Under the pieces are notes generated by a model. It worked only from the letters and a program-made list of their open reading frames with translations. It had not been told where the DNA came from and did not search any database. The position numbers were made by a program, and so were the translations under genes. A stretch of DNA of 64,000 bases from Astropecten irregularis (lineage: Eukaryota; Echinodermata; Asteroidea; Paxillosida; Astropectinidae): contig OZ020247.1 in the NCBI GenBank assembly GCA_963971285.1, positions 10,808,614-10,872,613 of the forward strand, read 5' to 3'. This document shows positions 61,501-64,000 of this stretch, piece by piece; within the stretch, counting starts at the first letter, position 1, and each line of letters opens with the position of its first letter.

Positions 61501-64000
61501 TGTAGGGTACATCTGGGACTACATTTCGTGCAAGTTTTAGCTCGATATCTTCAGTATTGGGGGAGAAATTTCAAACTCTAGCGTAAAAACGTGTGTCATA
61601 GTCTAAGTGCAGTCTTAATTGCGCCTGCTTCGCTGTTTTCTTGCATAGCGTGTGGTTCTATACTTGGATTTTCTTCCAAGAACATGACTTTGGATTTTGG
61701 CACAGGCCATACCATCCTGTAGGGTACATCTGGGGCTACATTTCGTGCAAGTTTCAGATTGAAAGCCTCAGTATTTGTGGAGAAATTTCAAACTCTAGCG
61801 TAAAAACGTGTGTCATAGTCTAAGTGCAGTCTTAATTGCGCCTGCTTCGCTGTTTTCTTGCATAGCGTGTGGTGCTATACTTGGATTTTCGGCCAAGAAC
61901 ATGACTTTGGATTTTGGCACAGGCCATACCATCCTGTAGGGTACATCTGGGGCTACATTTCGTGCAAGTTGTAGTTCGATAGCCTCAGTATTTGGGGAGA
62001 TATTTCAAACTCTAGCGTAAAAACGTGTGTCATAGTCTAAGTGCAGTCTTAATTGTGCCTGCTGCGCTGTTTGCTCGCATAGCGTGCGGTTTTATACTTG
62101 GATTTTCGGCCATGAACATGACTTTGGATTTTACCACAGCCCATACCATCCTGTAGGGTACATCTGGGGCTACATTTCATGCAAGTTTCAGATCAATAGC
62201 CTCAGTATTGGGGGGGAAATTTCAAACTCTATCGTAAAAACGTGTGTCATAGTCTAAGTGCAGTCTTAATTGCGCCTGCTTCGCTGTTTTCTCGTATAGC
62301 GTGTGGTGCTATACTTGGATTTTCGGCCAAGAACATGACTTTAAATTTCACCACAGCCCATACCGTCCTGTAGGGTACATCTGGGACTACATTTCGTGCA
62401 AGTTTTAGCTCGATAGCCTCAGTATTGAGGGAGAAATTTCAAACTCAAGCGTAAAAAAAGTGTCTCATAGTTTTAGTGCACGTCTTAATTGCGCCTGCTC
62501 GGCTGTTTTTTCGGATAGCGTGTGGTGCTATACTTGGATTTTCGGCCATGAACATGACTTTAAATGTTATTAAAGCCCATACCATTCTGTAGGGTACATC
62601 TGGGGCTACATTTCGTGCAAGTTTTAGCTCGATTGCCTCAGTATTTGGGGAGAAGTTTCAAACTCTAGTGTAAAAAAAAGTGTCTCATAGTCTTAGTGCA
62701 GTCTTAATTGCGCCTGCTCGGCTGTTTTCTCGCATAGCGTGTGGTGATATACTTGGATTTTCGGCCAATAACATGACTTTGGATTTCACCACAGCCCACA
62801 CCATCCTGTAGGGTACATCTGGGGCTACATTTCGTGCAAGTTTCAGATCAATAGCCTCAGTATTGGGGGAGAAATTTCAAACTCTAGCGTAAAAACGTGT
62901 GTCATAGTCTAAGTGCAGTCTTAATTGCGCCTGCTTCGCTGTTTTCTTGCATAGCGTGTGGTTCTATACTTGGATTTTCTTCCAAGAACATGACTTTGGA
63001 TTTTAACACAGGCCATACCATCCTGTAGGGTACATCTGGGGCTACATTTCGTGCAAGTTTCAGATTGAAAGCCTCAGTATTTGTGGAGAAATTTCAAACT
63101 CTAGCGTAAAAACGTGTGTCATAGTCTAAGTGCAGTCTTAATTGCGCCTGCTTCGCTGTTTTCTTGCATAGCGTGTGGTGCTATACTTGGATTTTCGGCC
63201 AAGAACATGACTTTGGATTTTGGCACAGGCCATACCATCCTGTAGGGTACATCTGGGGCTACATTTCGTGCAAGTTTCAGATTGAAAGCCTCAGTATTTG
63301 TGGAGAAATTTCAAACTCTAGCGTAAAAACGTGTGTCATAGTCTAAGTGCAGTCTTAATTGCGCCTGCTTCGCTGTTTTCTTGCATAGCGTGTGGTGCTA
63401 TACTTGGATTTTCGGCCAAGAACATGACTTTGGATTTTGGCACAGGCCATACCATCCTGTAGGGTACATCTGGGGCTACATTTCGTGCAAGTTGTAGTTC
63501 GATAGCCTCAGTATTTGGGGAGATATTTCAAACTCTAGCGTAAAAACGTGTGTCATAGTCTAAGTGCAGTCTTAATTGTGCCTGCTGCGCTGTTTGCTCG
63601 CATAGCGTGCGGTTTTATACTTGGATTTTCGGCCATGAACATGACTTTGGATTTTACCACAGCCCATACCATCCTGTAGGGTACATCTGGGGCTACATTT
63701 CATGCAAGTTTCAGATCAATAGCCTCAGTATTGGGGGAGAAATTTCAAACTCTATCGTAAAAACGTGTGTCATAGTCTAAGTGCAGTCTTAATTGCGCCT
63801 GCTTCGCTGTTTTCTCGTATAGCGTGTGGTGCTATACTTGGATTTTCGGCCAAGAACATGACTTTAAATTTCACCACAGCCCATACCGTCCTGTAGGGTA
63901 CATCTGGGACTACATTTCGTGCAAGTTTAAGCTCGATAGCCTCAGTATTGAGGGAGAAATTTCAAACTCAAGCGTAAAAAAAGTGTCTCATAGTTTTAGT

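Larger units (their letters stand above)
21863..64000. repeat. Satellite B (217-218 bp monomer), about 42 kb
   Basis: About 190 head-to-tail monomers run to the end of the window. The monomer contains GGATTTTCGGCCATGAACAT, CATACCATCCTGTAGGGTAC, ATCTGGGGCTACATTTCGTG, a TCAAACTCTAGCGTAAAAA segment, GTGTCTCATAGTCTAAGTGC, AGTCTTAATTGCGCCTGCTT and CGCATAGCGTGTGGTGCTAT. Near the right end TTGGATTTTC lies at 62753, 62970, 63187 and 63404, an exact 217-bp period. Monomers at the left edge (22-25 kb) differ from one another at many sites, while those from 25 kb on fall into near-identical multi-monomer blocks. Short open frames of 60-90 codons recur wherever a block recurs. Confidence 0.98.

Noticed and set aside
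54451-63346. Recurrent 60-90 codon frames starting MHSVWCY or MWCYTW
   Set aside because: These are another reading of the monomer, present only in some variants and broken in others, with no splice or start context.
21863-64000. Telomeric or rDNA spacer identity for satellite B
   Set aside because: There are no TTAGGG-type runs and no rRNA-like sequence anywhere in the window.

Overview
The window looks like nuclear DNA of an intron-bearing animal, probably an invertebrate; the species cannot be named from sequence alone. The evidence is short exon-like segments bounded by AG/GT splice signals, a decayed two-exon fragment resembling a neutral sphingomyelinase, several non-autonomous DNA transposons, tRNA-derived fragments, and more than 50 kb of satellite DNA. 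No intact multi-exon gene, rRNA, CRISPR array or prokaryotic-type operon is visible. The many small open frames inside the satellites are by-products of repetition.

Layout. (1) Positions 1-11107 hold satellite A, a 192-bp monomer with an internal 36-bp subrepeat, organised in a 2,241-bp higher-order unit that is itself rearranged. Near its right end two copies of an 85-88 bp exon-like segment sit inside the array, and their intronic flanks match the satellite monomer. (2) Positions 11160-11562 hold a 10-bp minisatellite. (3) Positions 11686-12900 hold two decayed exons of a neutral-sphingomyelinase-like gene, with a tRNA-like element between them, followed by a 52/53-bp minisatellite (12928-13455). 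(4) Positions 13460-21860 are mostly single-copy DNA carrying small inverted-repeat transposons (13762-13895, 15535-15722, 16198-16723, 17548-17640, 17994-18268, 18300-18475), a 16-bp minisatellite in two patches (18476-19495 and 20255-20632) and a series of exon-like segments (17672-17848, 19585-19716, 20767-20853, 21697-21767). The last three have matching splice phases and may belong to one plus-strand gene that I could not identify. (5) From 21863 to the window end lies satellite B, about 42 kb and roughly 190 copies of a 217-218 bp monomer, with nested higher-order duplications of 434, 870, 1,308, 2,169, 2,409, 3,477, 4,774 and 11,728 bp and seven copies of a monomer carrying a perfect 28-bp fold-back.

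The recurring theme is that tandem arrays appear to start from, or end at, the intronic flanks of duplicated exons: satellite A around the 9196/10876 exon pair, and a 195-bp exon-plus-intron unit directly at the edge of satellite B. All exon calls rest on splice-site and phase reasoning only; protein or transcript alignment would be decisive.
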